Positions 63,775 to 64,000 of a stretch of DNA of 64,000 nucleotides are shown here, piece by piece. Source of the DNA: Flavobacterium amniphilum (lineage in GTDB: Bacteria; Bacteroidota; Bacteroidia; Flavobacteriales; Flavobacteriaceae); the NCBI RefSeq assembly GCF_023634845.1, contig NZ_JAMLJL010000016.1, positions 17,779 through 81,778 of the forward strand, in the 5' to 3' direction. Both the position numbers and the translations under genes were made by a program. The first letter of the stretch is position 1. The number at the start of each line of letters is the position of its first letter. The notes under the pieces are model-generated. The model saw nothing but the letters and a program-made list of their open reading frames with translations, made no database searches and was not told the origin of the DNA.

Positions 63775-64000
63775 TTAAGATGCAAATTTATAGATATCTA
63801 CAAACGGAGTTTGTCTGCTAACCACAGAGAAAACCCTACTTATAATTTTGCATCTTATATTGTTTAAAACTAACATGCCATTTTTGCCTTGTTCTTTCTT
63901 GTTATTATAATATTCTTTAAGCTGCGGGTCATATTTAATTGCAGATAAAGCACACATTTGTAATAGCGATTTCATCTTTTTATCAGCCATATTACTCACT
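63775..64000 (-). CDS. IS110-family transposase, C-terminal part (cut by window edge)
   Basis: The frame stays open to the window end, so the 5' part lies beyond 64000. The visible 75 residues (MADKKMKSLLQMCALSAIKYDP, EYYNNKKEQGKNGMLVLNNIRCKIISRVFSVVSRQTPFV) match the C-terminal Transposase_20 segment of IS110/IS1111-type recombinases, whose structure-based RuvC-like DEDD domain would lie upstream. IS110 elements are now known to be guided by a bridge RNA encoded at their ends, which would also lie partly here (downstream, 63707-63774) or outside the window. Confidence 0.75.
   Translation of the reverse strand, partial: VSNMADKKMKSLLQMCALSAIKYDPQLKEYYNNKKEQGKNGMLVLNNIRCKIISRVFSVVSRQTPFVDIYKFAS

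Noticed and set aside
60420..64000. Prophage or integrative element
   Set aside because: Only IS-type transposases are seen; there are no integrase, structural or conjugation genes.

Overview
The window looks like chromosomal DNA from a member of the Bacteroidota, most likely a Flavobacterium-type Flavobacteriaceae. Four things point there: low GC with A/T-rich ribosome-binding regions, promoters of the TTG-N19-TAnnTTTG type (a perfect one precedes hsdR), a type IX secretion (T9SS) C-terminal sorting domain, and families typical of the phylum (DUF4494, OMP_b-brl-like barrels, TlpA proteins with a long N-terminal domain). Species cannot be fixed from sequence reading alone.

Region 1 (1-20.3 kb, all + strand) is a nonribosomal peptide cluster. 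It holds a 5'-truncated NRPS (A-T-C-A-T-C-A-T-TE), a plug-less outer-membrane barrel, a small secreted NTF2/lumazine-binding-like protein, a type II thioesterase, a PvdE/SyrD-like peptide exporter, a second NRPS (C-A-T-C), an Sfp-type phosphopantetheinyl transferase and a TAP-like alpha/beta hydrolase fused to membrane helices. Read by eye, the specificity codes suggest Ala for the last module of NRPS1 and Gly for NRPS2. NRPS2 ends in a condensation domain, so it probably hands its chain to NRPS1 in trans and NRPS1 releases the product.

Region 2 (20.3-31 kb) holds terminators, tRNA-Tyr, a TlpA-family gene split by an A10 homopolymer, an unknown two-gene pair, a minus-strand sulfide/persulfide operon (Crp/Fnr regulator, TauE, MBL-rhodanese, DUF2892), a methyltransferase, a YchJ protein, a 2H phosphoesterase and an FrnE/DsbA protein. 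A sixfold tandem repeat lies at 28.5-29.3 kb.

Region 3 (31.2-34.9 kb) is a compact, translationally coupled minus-strand cassette: a 129-aa protein ending in Gly-Gly with a ubiquitin/ThiS-like tail, an 864-aa DUF4132-like protein and an E1/ThiF-like adenylyltransferase. This is the best candidate for an undescribed system: a minimal ubiquitin-like modification cassette with no E2 or JAB peptidase in sight.

Region 4 (35-44.5 kb) has housekeeping and secreted proteins (YciI, a T9SS cargo, DUF4494, a MidA-like methyltransferase, YqaE/Pmp3) among a dense family of mosaic intergenic repeats and two tRNA 3'-end-like fragments.

Region 5 (44.5-58.1 kb) is a defence island on the minus strand: hsdR, a GIY-YIG gene, hsdM, hsdS, an AAA ATPase, an HNH nuclease (a Septu-like pair), mcrB and mcrC. 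From hsdM to mcrC, five of the gene junctions overlap or abut, and the sixth is a gap of 9 bp, so restriction and Septu-like genes appear to share one transcript.

Region 6 (58.3-64 kb) has an HTH protein, a lipoprotein, two tandem diverged IS3-type transposases (the first has lost its catalytic Glu), a lipoprotein and the end of an IS110-type transposase cut by the window edge.
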